From contig OU342811.1 in the NCBI GenBank assembly GCA_910591455.2, positions 9,652,947 to 9,716,946 on the forward strand: a stretch of DNA of 64,000 bases, written 5' to 3'. Shown one piece after another: positions 36,253 to 48,651 of this stretch. This stretch comes from Pholis gunnellus (lineage: Eukaryota > Chordata > Actinopteri > Perciformes > Pholidae). Below the pieces are notes generated by a model that saw only the letters and a program-made list of their open reading frames with translations, was not told the origin of the DNA and searched no databases. Position 1 is the first letter of the stretch, and each line of letters begins with the position of its first letter. Position numbers and translations under genes: made by a program.

Positions 36253-38304
36253 GATGGAGCAGAAATGTCCTCAATACACTGAAAAGGAAATATGGGGTCA
36301 GTGAGTCAACACTTCAGATAAAACACGGTAAACATCATCTCAAACATTTAAACAATAGCAATGCAGCAATAGCACATTTTTATCTGAGGTATAATTAATT
36401 GTCTTTGTTTATTTATTCTATTTTAATGGTTTTAATGTATTAGTATAAACTGGTTGACAAAGTATGTGTCACTCTTATAAGACTTCAGCCAACTATATAC
36501 ATTTCTAGGACTCAACCTTTTACACTTACCGTTCTCAAACTGTTGGGCAGCATATTCTGCCGATTCGCCGGCTAATTCAGCTCTTAAAAAGACTTTGGGA
36601 AGCATATCTTGTGATGAAGGTACACATCCATCTTTTTTATTCTCTGTGGATCACTAATGTCTTTCTCTCTTCTCCCTCCCTCTCTATCTTGTTCTGCTCG
36701 AGGTTTCTTCCTGTTAAAGGAAAAGTCGCTCATTGTGGGAACTGTTGGGTCTGTACATTGAAGAGTCTACAGCTGCTCCATATAAAAAGTGTCATGAGAT
36801 AACTTCATCAAGCAGATAGACGTGCATCCGTTAGATAGACATTAATGGTAATAGTAACTTTGTCTCATAAGTTTGTTTTTTCTCAATAGGTGCAACACTC
36901 ATCCCATGATGGTTGTTTGAAAGAACTGTTTATTTAATAATGCTAAAGCAGTATAAGTCCCACAGGAGTAAACAATTGCACTTGAACAAACCCCCACTGT
37001 GTACCTAAATGAATACTGAGGAGGGAGTGTTAATATCCCCAGTGTTTAATGGTGCTCTCTCAGCACACAGCACGTGTTTCTTCTGAGTGCATTGCTTTAC
37101 AGCATAACTTTACAAGCAAAGGATAAGCATGACATCTGAAGCTTGTTGACTATTGAGTTTTATGTTTTAAGTTGTTGGTATATCAATAAATTATCCGTGT
37201 ATTGTGCGATTAATTTGTTAACATCAAACAAAACGGTCCCTAAACACTGGTCCTGGCCATGATTTGCTCTCTGTTTAGGTGGTCTTCACTTCTACACTAA
37301 AGAGTAGCAGCAGCAGCGTGATTAGTGTTGTAAGTAGTACAGAAGCTTCATTCTTCTAAATGGTAAAACCTGAATTCAGTTTTCAAACAAGTATCTCTAA
37401 AGATGGCGGCAAAAGCACAACATTCATTTTAGATGCAATCAAATAATAATAATGATAATTAGTCAATGACACCAGTCATTTATTTATTTAAATTGTCAAA
37501 GATTTGCTTGTTAAAGCCCTTTAAATATGAGGTTTTGTTACTTTTCCAGAAAGTAGAAACTTATTGATAGAAAGTATTGGTTCTCTTTGCTCTTTTGTAA
37601 ATTCTACCCTCCATGATTTAGAACTCCTAGCTGTGATGGAGATGATTCTTCGATTGTGTCTTGACTATTGTAAAAAAGTAGTTCAACAGAAAACAACATT
37701 GCATAAGACTGTTTTGAGATGAGAATTCACTAAGGTACAAAGACACTCACCACACAGAGAGGCCCACACTCACACATGCACACTTAAATTACACACACGA
37801 GACACTAATTAGCTTCCTCCTGGAACTCATTTGTGTTGTTGCTTCTGAGTGTCATGATGATCCCAAAACAAGCACGTCACTCTGCCTCCATGACATGAGA
37901 TTTGTAAGGGTAGAGGTTTACAAGATGTTAGTTTTGAAGCAATTTAACTACATAGAGCAGTAGTGTTTTACATTTTCTCCATCTTTAGTATGCTAGTATT
38001 TGCTAACTAGCACTTAACACAAAGTACAGGTGAGGATATTCGAATATGATCATTGTTCCTGAAACTGGTTGTTGAGACCGGTCACTTAAAGCTATGTCAC
38101 ATCTCATTCATGCTTACTCTATGCTAACTGTATATGCAATGTAGCATATACTATATCGAATAGTTCTGACCACACCTCGATGTTTAAAGGAAAAGTTCAA
38201 CATTGTCTGAGCTACACTACGCTTTTTGGCTTTCGAGACCATCAATATGTACAGAGCTGGAGTCATGACATAGCTTAACATGATGATGGGACAGGACAAG
38301 CTAG

Positions 38305-38935
38305 CCTTTATCCAAAGGGGGATAAAAAAAACAAATGCCATAGACGCTGCCGTATTTACGCCAGGATGTGTTGCTGGAGCTGCTACAATGTTGGCATAGA
38401 ATAGCACCGATCAATCCGAGCTCCATTGAGAAAAGAAGTATTTTAAAAGTTATTTGCTTGTCGTCTTGCGGAGAGAACTAACAAAACATTCAAACTTTTT
38501 ACAAATCGGCGTCATTACATAGTTATTTCGGCAACCCTTTTTCTCCGATTATTGCAGTTAAATCACAGCAGTTTATGTTGTGTTCATACAGCTGTAGTAA
38601 ACCTGCCGACGTGTGGCTTGCTCGACACAGTGAATACATCTCGATAAAATACACAGAGCTTCTCCGGACTGTTATGAACCCAGACAAGTTTAGCGCTTAG
38701 TTTCCCGGGATATCTGGGACTTCCACAACAAGTACTAAGCAGAAATAGAAGTTATTTCTTCCATGGTTGATGGCAGAAATAAATGACTTGAGTTAATAAC
38801 GGCTTCCAGGGCAATAAGCCACGCCCCCTCTCTGGCGCATCTGGCGCGATTCACGCAAATGACCATGGTCCCCGGCGAGTAACGCTGCACGAATAACGCG
38901 ATTAACGTTTGATGTGAACGCACCTTTAGGCTTGC
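38305..38935. mobile_element. Harbinger-like non-autonomous element (partial)
   Basis: Present in duplication copy 2 and absent at the matching point of copy 1 (near 30510). The right end reads tgtgaacgcacctt, a terminus also seen at 58382-58395. The matching left inverted repeat is not found, so the left end is truncated or rearranged. A minus-strand open stretch at 38735-38953 may be coding remnant or chance. Confidence 0.5.
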
Positions 38936-39400
38936 AGTCTCTCTACTGACCATCAGGAGATGACTCCTCTGGTTGCAAAAAGAAGTCTGATTGTCTGGAA
39001 GTCTATGATAAAATCACCCTTCTCACTTGATTTATTACCTTAGTAAATATTGTGACCATGAGTTTATGGTCTTAATAGCTAGTTTCAAGTCTTCTTCAAC
39101 AAATCATGATATCCTCTTGTAAATGATGGTCACATTTAGAGTAAAATAGACCATAAAGCAGGGTATTCTTTAGGGTGGGCTAACTTGGGATGTAGAAGTA
39201 GCTACCACTTCCAGAGCCCTATATGGCGTCCCAACTTCACTCCTACGCATTCCAAACATGGTCTCTTCCGCTTTCCGGTTGCAATAAACAAAGGTGGTGA
39301 CGGCAAAAATCCAAGATAATGTTGGCAAAAATGCCGGACTTGCGGCTTCAAACCCGCAGTCCACAAAGAATTGCAGCAATATATACTGTATGTTGGATTG
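38936..39400. repeat. Dispersed repeat, copy-2 counterpart of 30600-31055
   Basis: Shares gttgcaaaaagaagtctg, atagaccataaagcaggg and the aacatggtctcttcc region with 30600-31055. Non-coding. Part of the duplicated segment rather than an independent insertion. Confidence 0.55.
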
Positions 39401-40165
39401 CGCGAGAAGTGCCAGCACAAAACACATGGGATCAGAAATATGAATCAGGCATAAGGAATCCACTGGTACCATCCAAGTCATAATAGTTTGTCCGAAAGGG
39501 CTAAATAATGCTCCAAAGTTAGGGTAAATTTTGGCAGGGGAAAGACTGGCATGGCCATTTTCAATGGGGAGACTTGACCTCTTAACTCAAGATACTTGAA
39601 TGAAAATGGATTATCTAGGTACCCACAAGTCTACCCTTTACAGACATGGCTACTTTATTCTATACCTATGCAGTTTGGGGCAATATTTCTGCATACGTGG
39701 ATCCCGAAACAGTCTTGGAATTGCATAAATTTGGTGTGACAGGAAAGACTCTTTTGGGTTTAATGATCCTAATTGTATGGATGTGTGAGTATGTTAGTCC
39801 CCATACTAGCCATTTCATATAGTGAGACTTTATGTCACTGTAAAATATGACCTATTGTGACCTCTAGGATAATCACAGCCTCATGAAACTTCACAACCAC
39901 AAACTAGATACCGAGGTCATTCAGAGGAAATTTACAATGAGCGGGTTTCTGAGCACTTTCCACTACAGAAGTGCTCTCGATCTAATCACGTAAAAATGCA
40001 GTTCTTACATAAGTTCTTAACTGACATGCAGCAAAAATTGGATTTCTGTGCAGAATTTTGCTAAATGATTTACGCTACCACATACAAGCTCAAATTAGCT
40101 GGAAACAATGTCCAATGTGATTGGACGATGGGTCTTCCCAATGAAAAGTCTCTGGTCCCGTGAGC

Positions 40166-40172
40166 TATAAAA
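40166..40172 (+). promoter_or_regulatory. Candidate TATA box of receptor F
   Basis: TATAAAA lies 87 bp before the receptor F ATG. A CCAAT-like motif is about 55 bp further upstream (near 40107-40111), followed by gtgattgg. The spacing would allow a short 5' UTR. Odorant receptor promoters often lack strong TATA boxes, so this is a candidate only. Confidence 0.45.
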
Positions 40173-40258
40173 CCTGACTGGTTACAGTTGGTTCTAATTT
40201 ACAATGTCTTTTCCTCAACTTCTTTTTTGTATTATTTTATCTTGATATTTTGTTGAAT

Positions 40259-41197
40259 ATGCCTTTGCAGAATGCTTCAATCAAAGTAACAGAATTTGTT
40301 ATTGGTGGTTTTGAATCAACCAACAGACCTATGTTGGTTGGTGTGGTTATTTTGATTACCTATGTTCTAATCATTTTAGCCAATATATTAAACATCCTCT
40401 TCATTATTGTTGACAAGAGATTACACAAACCAATGTATCTTCTGATTTGCAACCTTGCTGTTGTTGATATACTGCACGCCTCCAGTAGCACTCCAACAAT
40501 GATTGGGGTTTTAGTTGCTGGGGTTAATACTATTTCATATGTGCCTTGCTTAGTTCAAATGTTTGCTGTACTCTTGGGAGGGACGATGGAGATGTTAGCT
40601 TTATCGGCTATGGCATTTGATCGATTGATTGCTGTTAGCTATCCCTTTCAGTACCAGAGTTATCTAACAAATGTGCGTAGTTTTGTCATTATATGTTTTC
40701 TGTGGGTAGTTACTTGTAGTCTTGTGGCTGTATTGCTTGTAACCTTGCTTCCTCTCCCTCACTGCTCCTCAAAGCTGCAGTACACTTACTGTGGCTATGC
40801 TGCCATAATACGAACTACTTGTGTTGACCCCACTTACTATTTCAATATGGTTTCCATCATGTTCTTTTTTATTTATTTTTTCACTTTAATTTTGATTTGC
40901 CTGTCATACTTATATATCTTATTTTTTGTGAAATTGTCCTCAAACAATGACAAACGAAAAATGGGCGGCACTTGTTTGACTCACTTAATCGTGGTAGCAG
41001 GTTATTACGTTCCATCATTAATCCGCATCGTCTTGACCAGGTTAGGCGTCGTATTAACTCTTGAAGCTACCCATGGTTTAATGATTGGGATCATCCTCGG
41101 TCCAACTTTGTTAAATCCTGTGGTGTACTGTCTTAGGACGAAAGAAATTAAAATTAAGATTTTTAACATCTTCAAAAAAGTTGAGATATCTCAGTAG
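40259..41197 (+). CDS. Odorant receptor F (intact, 312 aa), opposite strand and diverged
   Basis: Seven-helix odorant receptor on the plus strand, unlike the others. I start at the ATG at 40259 because the upstream in-frame extension begins with TTG. Features: an NAS glycosylation site (residue 5), EFVIGGFESTNRP before TM1, LHKPMYLLICNLAVVDIL, MAFDRLIAVSYPFQY (DRY is DRL), GGTCLTHLIVVAGYY at TM6 and NPVVYCLRTKEIK in TM7. It is intact but far from A-E in sequence, so it belongs to another subfamily. The arginine of the DRY motif is kept, so coupling is plausible. Confidence 0.95.
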   Translation: MPLQNASIKVTEFVIGGFESTNRPMLVGVVILITYVLIILANILNILFIIVDKRLHKPMYLLICNLAVVDILHASSSTPTMIGVLVAGVNTISYVPCLVQMFAVLLGGTMEMLALSAMAFDRLIAVSYPFQYQSYLTNVRSFVIICFLWVVTCSLVAVLLVTLLPLPHCSSKLQYTYCGYAAIIRTTCVDPTYYFNMVSIMFFFIYFFTLILICLSYLYILFFVKLSSNNDKRKMGGTCLTHLIVVAGYYVPSLIRIVLTRLGVVLTLEATHGLMIGIILGPTLLNPVVYCLRTKEIKIKIFNIFKKVEISQ

Positions 41198-43881
41198 ATT
41201 CTTATAAACTGTGATTTTACAATAACAGGTTTATCCTTTTATGGTCAAAGTGTTATCCTAAAATGCTAAAATATATTCATACTCACATTTTCTAAACTGT
41301 TTGCCTGTTAACTGTTTTATGTCAGTAAACTGTATGCCATTGTAGGTGTTCATAAAACGATATATGAAATGTTGTACATGTTTGAAATGTATTTAAACTA
41401 ACATTGGCATAACATGTCTCACTATATTTGAGGACAGCTATTCACAAGTCAATCCTCACAGCTGCGGATGAAAAGAAAAGAAAAACAGCAACTAAAGACT
41501 ATTTAGTTGCCTGTCTAGTTAGAAGCGACGGTTAATATCATAGCTAGGATAAAAATGATCATCCCAGTCTGGACCTGAAGTTGGATGATGTTGATCAATT
41601 ATTTATCATGGCATGTTTATGTAAGCGATATGTATCATGTTTTTCATTTTGAAATACTGAATAAACAATATTATGTATCAGTGAAATCTGTGTAAACAAT
41701 GCAATCAATTTGATATTTCCATAAAACATTGAAACTATCCACAATTACCCTAAAACAACCAGTTATATTAAAGGGACAGTATGAATATATATTTCATATG
41801 AAGTTTAGTTTTTATGCTTTGAATTAATTTTAATACTACAAACTCCTTTCAGTAAAACTTAAAGTGAATTTATGATTGCATATTTTAACTACTTTTGGAA
41901 AGACCTACATTTATAATGTTATGGCCCAATCAAGATATTCTAGTTAAGTGTCTCTTTTCACTTGTATGTCAAACTTTGAGAAAGCGGTGTTCATTACTCA
42001 AGCTTACTGAACTGAGCTTTATGTGGATTCTGGATGCTATGACCAAATCTAATTATTTTCTGCAAGTGGCATCGACTTGAGTGAGATATTTTAGTTCCAT
42101 TTCCATAGCTAATAAAGTGTTGTTGTTTTTTTCTCTTTATTTATAAAGTAAAACTTTGATGCAAACCACTATTTGACTCTTACAAACTCACTTGTCTGTC
42201 ACTGTTCGACATTTTGCAAAACAAATCAGTAGCTGTTTACTGCATTGTGTAACCAAATCCTTTGAGGTTCATTACCAGAGGGTACATCAGTCCACAGGGC
42301 TAAGAGTGACACGTCTTTCCTGTCAACACTTCGTCAACATAGAAGTCATTAACCTAATGAGCAAAGTTAAAGAAAGAAACAGTAACCAAGCGTCGGTAGC
42401 CATGACGCAATGTTAGTAACAAAGTTCAGTGGGAGAAGAAATCCTCTGATGGGTGACGACATGCTCACAGCCAAGTCATCAGATGCTGGTTAGTAGTTAA
42501 TTTCTATAGGTTTCCCAAAGTTTCTGAGTCACAAAACAAGTAAACCGCCTTTTAGCATTAGACTTATAAAAAACTGGCTTGCATTAGCCTCACATCTTTC
42601 AATAAAACAATGTGCAATATATGATCATTAAAAAGACATAAAACAGCAACAACATATGAAATGATTCCTACAAGTGAGGACTTTTTTTTAATGTAACTAT
42701 AGTATTATCAAATTGGCAGACTTTAAATAAACGTTCTTATTCAACATGTGAAGTTTGACACTGTATCAGCTTTGTGGTACACCCAGTATGTTGCACATGT
42801 ATCTATAGTTCATGGATTAACTTTAATTTATCTATTTGATCAATTCATTTTGTTAGCATTGATATTTTGTGATATAATATAAAAAACATATTTGTCACCA
42901 CATAAGTAAATATACTGTGGATTTCTAGAGTAAGGGTGTATTGTACAGTAGTCATTTGGTGAACCTTAAGGGAAATTAGCCCAAATGAGTAAAATTGTTA
43001 GTGTAGCAGTATTGTATCAACATCAATCATACTTCAAATCATTTAGTTTTCTGTGGTTTAATTAGATATAACTGCAGCGTTGATTGGCTGTTAGTGTAGC
43101 TGGGGTCAAGGACCCATTCTTATTTTTAACTAATTTCTTAAACTAAGTTCTTGTCTTACTTCTCTCTTGATTGTACTGGCCAGTAGTTAACTGTGATTGT
43201 ACAAACCCTTTTAAAAGCATGTACAACTTAGAGAATTCATTATTATTGCAGTTTTGCAATAAAACAAAGGAGAATATATTGATAAAATGATCAATTAATG
43301 ATTACTTGAGGATTCATTAAATGCAAATCAGTGTACAGTCACTGCAAAGTATTTTAGCTTGTTCAAATCAGGCACATTCATTGATATTTAGCAAGATTAC
43401 ATTATCTGCTTCTTCTGCATTAAGAAATATGACAATGTCCCAATAAAACATTAATGGAGACAATGAAATATTATAAGTTGGAAATGAACTGTGTAGAATA
43501 TATGTGAGGTATCTACAGAGTCATGAAATGAAGGTGTGCAATATTGAATTTGACCACATTGTGGAGACAAAGTATAGTTCAGCATGGCTCTGTAAGAATG
43601 ATTACCAAAAGACTGATTAGATCATTTTTTACTTTTGAAGATTTCTTTTAATCCACAGCACTCTTAAAGATTGTGTTCATCATATTTCATATAGTTTTCT
43701 CCATTGGCATGGAGTAAGCAGGTGTGCTACTCTCATAGGACATTGAAAGACTCTCTCAAATATTGTGAATACACAACATCAACAAATTCAGCTTAATTTC
43801 AGTTAACTTCAACTTGCTGAGGTGGCTCCAGCTGATTGTTTTTGCCTTTACTATAGTGTTGACAAAAATAGACAGGATATT
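41198..43881. other. Intergenic DNA downstream of receptor F
   Basis: AT-rich, no gene recognised. Contains the duplicated fragment at 41515-41680. ORF-like stretches at 41895-42080 and 42192-42416 have no receptor or other family motifs. Confidence 0.4.
41515..41680. repeat. Third, partial copy of sequences from the 33.3-34.5 kb spacer
   Basis: Joins two segments found about 1 kb apart upstream: gttaatatcatagctagg (also near 33346) and cccagtctgg…tttcattttgaaatact (also 34420-34525). It is a relic of a further duplication beyond the D/E units. Confidence 0.7.
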
Positions 43882-44006
43882 GGGGAGAGAAAGTGGACGG
43901 CATGCAGCAAAGGGCCGGGGGTTGGACCCCAACCAGCGCTGCTTTGTCGAGGACTAACATTAGTACGTTAGGGCCCCACACTACCAGGTGAGCAACGGGG
44001 TGCCCC
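43882..44006 (-). mobile_element. tRNA-derived SINE relic
   Basis: Read on the minus strand it begins with ggggcaccccgttgctcacc, an A-box-like head. It continues through a decayed B-box region (ggttggggtccaac) to ccctttgctgcatgccgtcc and ctttctctcccc, the familiar layout of a teleost tRNA-derived SINE. Too decayed to be an active Pol III template or a tRNA gene. Confidence 0.6.
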
Positions 44007-46038
44007 AGTGTTTCACGATGATTTTCGGGATTTATTTTCTATTTATATAGCCCATATCTAAACTCTACGGAAAAACGTTCTCAACTAAGAGAACAGGTTT
44101 AACGATATCATTATTATTTTTATTACATGCGGGCAAATATACCTAACGTTGCCTTTTAGTTGATGTTTTACCATTTACAATGTGCTCTTTCATCGCTGTG
44201 TGACGTCAGACAATTGCTTCCTCATGAGGTCGGGGCAGACGGATTAGAAGTAGGAACTCCATCTTTGAGTGGCGTTCCATTGCACTTTTTCTCTCGAGTT
44301 GTCTGGAATGCAACATTAAACTGCTGGGGGAGGAATGTTTGTATAGCTGATCCAAAACTCTCTATTATCTGGCAGCTTACCATTTTGACATTGGAGAATT
44401 GTTCACTTACTTTTTCCACGTTCACCATGATATCTAAATTAAAAGGTTATCATTGTTGCATATAATTACAATGAACTTATAAGTATCTGTTGATTTGCTT
44501 GGTTTTCACATCAAAACATAAATTGCAAAAGTAGGTTTTCAGTGGTTCCTGGGTAGACTTAATCACAGTTGTAAACACTGTAGTTAAGGCTGTATGTGTA
44601 GAATCTACACTCTAAGTGTCTAGAAATCACCAAAAGCAACAATCAAGCTGTTATAGACTTATAAATTGTATAATTTGGACTCATTTAATAATTTTAACTT
44701 TACAATTTAAAGCAGTCTGCAGGCATTTCTTTAATGGACATAATCAGAATCACATTTATTGGCCTATTATGTCTAAACATTTGACTCCGGTTTCCAGTTT
44801 CTCTACACACAGTGCCAAAAAGAAATGTGCAGGAAGATACACATCCATTGCCAAAACAAGGACAGTCAGGCTAAACAAAGACAGGCTAACATAACATCAC
44901 TGTTGTGTACAGTTATTATGCACTTACTAGTTATAAAGTAATCAGGGTTCTTTAGATGATAGATGATATGATTAGCAGCTGATCTAAACCTATTTATATC
45001 AAAATGATTCTTTCTCTTCATTATGGTTAAGATCAAGTGCTACAATGTGAAACAGCAAAGATTCTGTTGTGTGTGTGTTCAGGTTTATCTGGAGCCACGT
45101 ATCATATGTACTTTCTTTGAGCTTACTAAAACCAGATTTTTGTTTCGCTGGTGTTAGTTCACTCTGGCTTTAGTGTGCTTTATAGAAATGCCTGGCTCCT
45201 TACTAGCTTTATGTGGTTCAGGGCTGGCCTCCCCTCTGCAGTGACCTCAAAAGACACAAGAGGACAGCATATCACACAAAATGTAACAGATCCATAAAGT
45301 GTTGATTCAACAGAGAGCAGATTAAAAAAGATTCAGTGTGAACCGATGGCGCCCTCTGCTGTTTCTGTACTGTGAATGCACACAATACTATAGTTATGTG
45401 TTCAGTGCAACTTTGGCAAGGCTTGAATGGAAGGATATGACATTCCTCTATGTTTTAATCACATTCTGATAACTCTGGGACTCTAGTTTGAATTCTTAAC
45501 CAGCACAATGTAAGTCTGTGTGTGAGTCATCGTGGCATAACGTGGTCCTGGAGACACCTGCTGCAACAGGAACTAGCACAGAAGCAGTTTTGAGTACTTT
45601 GCCAGGTGTTTATATTTGTGTTTATGTTTATAACATATTTCTGTGTCACAACCGTCCAAGACTAGTCTCTATTTTTCTTTTTCTGTTATACAAACATCAT
45701 CTTCTCCTACTTAGGTTATGTACTGTATTTGAATCACATTTTTTAATTCTTAATCCAATAGGTTTCATCTGCACACATCAACTCAAATCAAACAAGTCTC
45801 ATGTAACTCAAAATTCAGGTGGTCTTGTTTATTTCATAATAGTGTTTCACAAACTTTGGTTAGACAACCTTTTGAGCGGTGTGTAGTAATGAAATATCAC
45901 AACATGGTCACAGCAAACTTTGATTAGACGCTAAAATCATGGCTTTACCTTTTAACATATTAGGTTAAGTTCAACTATTTGGCATTTGCAAAAGAATGCA
46001 ATTAAATCATAACTGTATATCAGCTGTTAGCTGCTATT

Positions 46039-46040
<2 letters not shown>
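44007..46040. other. Intergenic DNA
   Basis: No gene recognised. Short ORFs at 44160-44465, 44616-44894 and 45518-45886 have no family features and no exon-like context. Confidence 0.4.

Positions 46041-46119
<79 letters not shown>
46041..46119. repeat. (TA)n microsatellite
   Basis: About 39 uninterrupted TA dinucleotides, about 0.4 kb 3' of receptor G. Likely to be length-variable. Confidence 0.98.
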
Positions 46120-46121
<2 letters not shown>

Positions 46122-46534
46122 TACATTACTGACAAACACTGGTGAATTATTTATAAAAGTGTTTGTATACTGCTAGAGGACAAAAAATGACGAGGTCATA
46201 GAGGTCACTTGAAATTGCTTTTCATGCATCGTAGTATAATAATAATAATAACGCAATGATGAGTTATGCACTAATAATGTGGCAGTAATTATTTAGCATT
46301 ACTTTGTACAATCATTAGTCAAAAGTGAATTACTGTTAAACACAAATGTACTGTAGTTTTCCTTTGCATTACAATTCTTCACAAACTTGAACTTTACATG
46401 ACAATAAAGCCAAATTTACAGGGTTTTTGGTGGGAAGATTCAATTTAGTAGCAACAAATGTATTAATAAGGTAGCAAGACAAAAAAAAACAGAGTCAGTG
46501 TCAGAACTGAAATAAGTTTTAGCTTTCTGCATGC

Positions 46535-47470
46535 TCAAGATGGAAGGATTTTATTCCTAAAAAAGTGCACTACTTTTTCTCTGATTTCTTTTGTTTTCAG
46601 TCCATAGATGATTGGATTCAGTGTCGGCGGGAAAATTAAAGTTGATACCCCCATGAACCTCCTTAAGTGTGGCGATAAGTTCTTTATTCTGTACGAAATG
46701 ATGGTGAAAAGACCCAGACACTCCAGCAGGAGAAAAACTGTCAGATGTGTCGCACACGTCTGCAGAGCTTTGGCTTTTGTGTCGGATCTTTTGGATCTGA
46801 AGCATGCAACAAGGATCTGGAGATATGTGTACAAAATCATCCCATTAGTGAACACTTGTGAAATAGTGGTCATAAGAAGCCCATAAATGTTATTGATGGT
46901 TGTGTTGGCACAGACCAGAGACAGCAAAGATGGATTGTCACAGTAAGGGTGTGTCAATTCAGATCGACAGCGGGGTAAACGCAACAGCAGAAAAAAGAGC
47001 ACACACACTAGAACTAAACAACTCATCCACACAAGTGTGATTATTCTCATAATGTGAGCATAAGTCATAACAGTGTTATATTTCAAAGGCCAACATATAG
47101 CAATGTATCTATCATATGCCATAGCACTCAGAATGAACACTGTACATGTTGCATAGATGTGGATAAAGAATGCTTGGGCAACACAAGCGGAGTATTGCAT
47201 TGTCTTTCTGTCTGTCAGTATTTCATTGATGACATGTAGGAAGAATGCTGAGGAGCCTATAAGGTCGTTGATGGGAAGGTTCAGCAGAATTAGGTACATG
47301 GGCTGATGCAGAGATTTGCTCAGTACAATAGTGAGGATTAGAATAAGGTTGCAGAAAAGTATGATCATGTAGCTCAGAGTTGCAAAAAGAAATGCAGGAA
47401 AGACATTTTCAGAGGAGATGTCAAAGCGATTTAGCACCAGAACAGATGATGTGTTGTACAGGTTTTCCAT
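46535..47470 (-). CDS. Odorant receptor G (intact, 311 aa)
   Basis: Odorant receptor of yet another subfamily. Features: an NTS glycosylation site (residue 6), LHQPMYLILLNLPINDLIG, a canonical MAYDRYIAICWPLKY at the end of TM3, ECL2 cysteines (RCRSELTHPYCDNPSLLSLVC), KALQTCATHLTVF before TM6 and NPIIYGLKTKEIRE in TM7. No interruptions; the ATG precedes the glycosylation site. The first 137 codons plus the upstream flank were duplicated to 62811-64000, where the gene is truncated. It has the most canonical PMY and DRY motifs of the set. Confidence 0.96.
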   Translation of the reverse strand: MENLYNTSSVLVLNRFDISSENVFPAFLFATLSYMIILFCNLILILTIVLSKSLHQPMYLILLNLPINDLIGSSAFFLHVINEILTDRKTMQYSACVAQAFFIHIYATCTVFILSAMAYDRYIAICWPLKYNTVMTYAHIMRIITLVWMSCLVLVCVLFFLLLRLPRCRSELTHPYCDNPSLLSLVCANTTINNIYGLLMTTISQVFTNGMILYTYLQILVACFRSKRSDTKAKALQTCATHLTVFLLLECLGLFTIISYRIKNLSPHLRRFMGVSTLIFPPTLNPIIYGLKTKEIREKVVHFFRNKILPS

Positions 47471-48250
47471 CTTGATGCTCTTCCTTCCTGGAAAATTGAA
47501 AAGATGTTCAATATTTCCTCATTAGGTAGCCTAGTTATTCTTACACAATATCAATTTAGCAAGATTATGAGAGACTTAATAAGACAAGAAATGTATACAG
47601 AGATAATGTTGTAAAAAGTGTGAACATTCCAGTCGTATGAGTTATAGTTATTAGCAAGTTGTAAAGTCTCTGCTAAGGACAGAACTTACCAAATTAAATC
47701 CTGAATATGTCCACGCCACTTCACCTTCAGTCCACATTCATCACATGTTATATATGCTACTGTACATGAATAACAATTTATAGTTTTAGGGTTTCACTGC
47801 TTTGCACATACAAATCCAGGAACAAAATACACAGAGAGGATATACAGAAAACTATGTAGTGGATCATCCCTACCTAGGACTGGCAACAATGACCAACTGG
47901 TGAGATGTTCAGAGGTAGAAGCAGCTTTATATGAGTGATTCCTTCTGAACACAAGGCAGCTCTCTGGAGTCTTCTGGTTTACCATAAAGTTTATCTTTAG
48001 AGTGTTATGGCAATGACTTAAGCACTGAGTCACAAGGGGCTTTGGAAGAATATCATATGTATTAGTTACCCTACTATCACCCACGCATTAATATAAAGAA
48101 AGTCAAAATGATTGGGTTCACATAGACATTTATAAAAGAATACTTTAATATTCACAAAACTAATTTAAGTGACTTGAAGAATTGATGTTTTTTGATTTCT
48201 TATATAGATCATGTTTTTTGATCCCCTAGTTTTCCATAGGAGGGTAGAGG
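47060..48250. repeat. Segmental duplication 3, source copy (5' half of receptor G plus upstream)
   Basis: Matches 62811-64000 at an offset of about 15.75 kb in direct orientation, with only scattered substitutions and one indel near 47758. The true end is unknown because the second copy runs off the window. The 47471-48250 part is the upstream region of receptor G and must contain its promoter; the ORF-like stretch at 47794-48084 has no family features. Confidence 0.92.
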
Positions 48251-48651
48251 CACCATCCGTACAGTTCTGGTAAACAACAAAGCTGACCTTGGTTTCCACC
48301 CAGCGTGGCCCTTTATGGACCAGGTTTTAAAATATAAAGTGACATTTCTAAACTACTCTTTATTTCTACATTGTAAGAAATGGCTGCACATAAGACAAGA
48401 GAATGCTTTCTCTGACAATGAAAAACAGGACACACAAGTTTCAAACTCCAGTTACAGCATTCAGATGGAATGACTTTTTTATTTATTACAATCTTTCACA
48501 TTATAAGAACAGTGAGCAAAAGACAAATAAGAAACAAAAAGCAAACAAATATGAGGTCATGAGAATATCAGTATAGATTTAAATATATGGATCTATAGTT
48601 TAAAATAAAATATTGCACATGATACATTATAATAGTTATGAAAAATCTGCC

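Larger units (their letters stand above)
34637..39970. repeat. Segmental duplication 2, copy 2 (contains receptor E)
   Basis: Direct copy of 25893-32390, about 9 kb away (offset 8979 bp across the receptor genes). It preserves the empty hAT site at 36712-36719. It carries its own insertion of about 0.6 kb (38305-38935) and a different sequence at 37440-37680. The 36253-39970 part has no other gene. Confidence 0.87.

Noticed and set aside
40250..40258. Upstream start for receptor F
   Set aside because: The codon is TTG; the first ATG in frame is at 40259, which suits an odorant receptor N-terminus.
43882..44006. tRNA gene
   Set aside because: The B box is decayed and no cloverleaf can be drawn; the flanking sequence is that of a SINE body.
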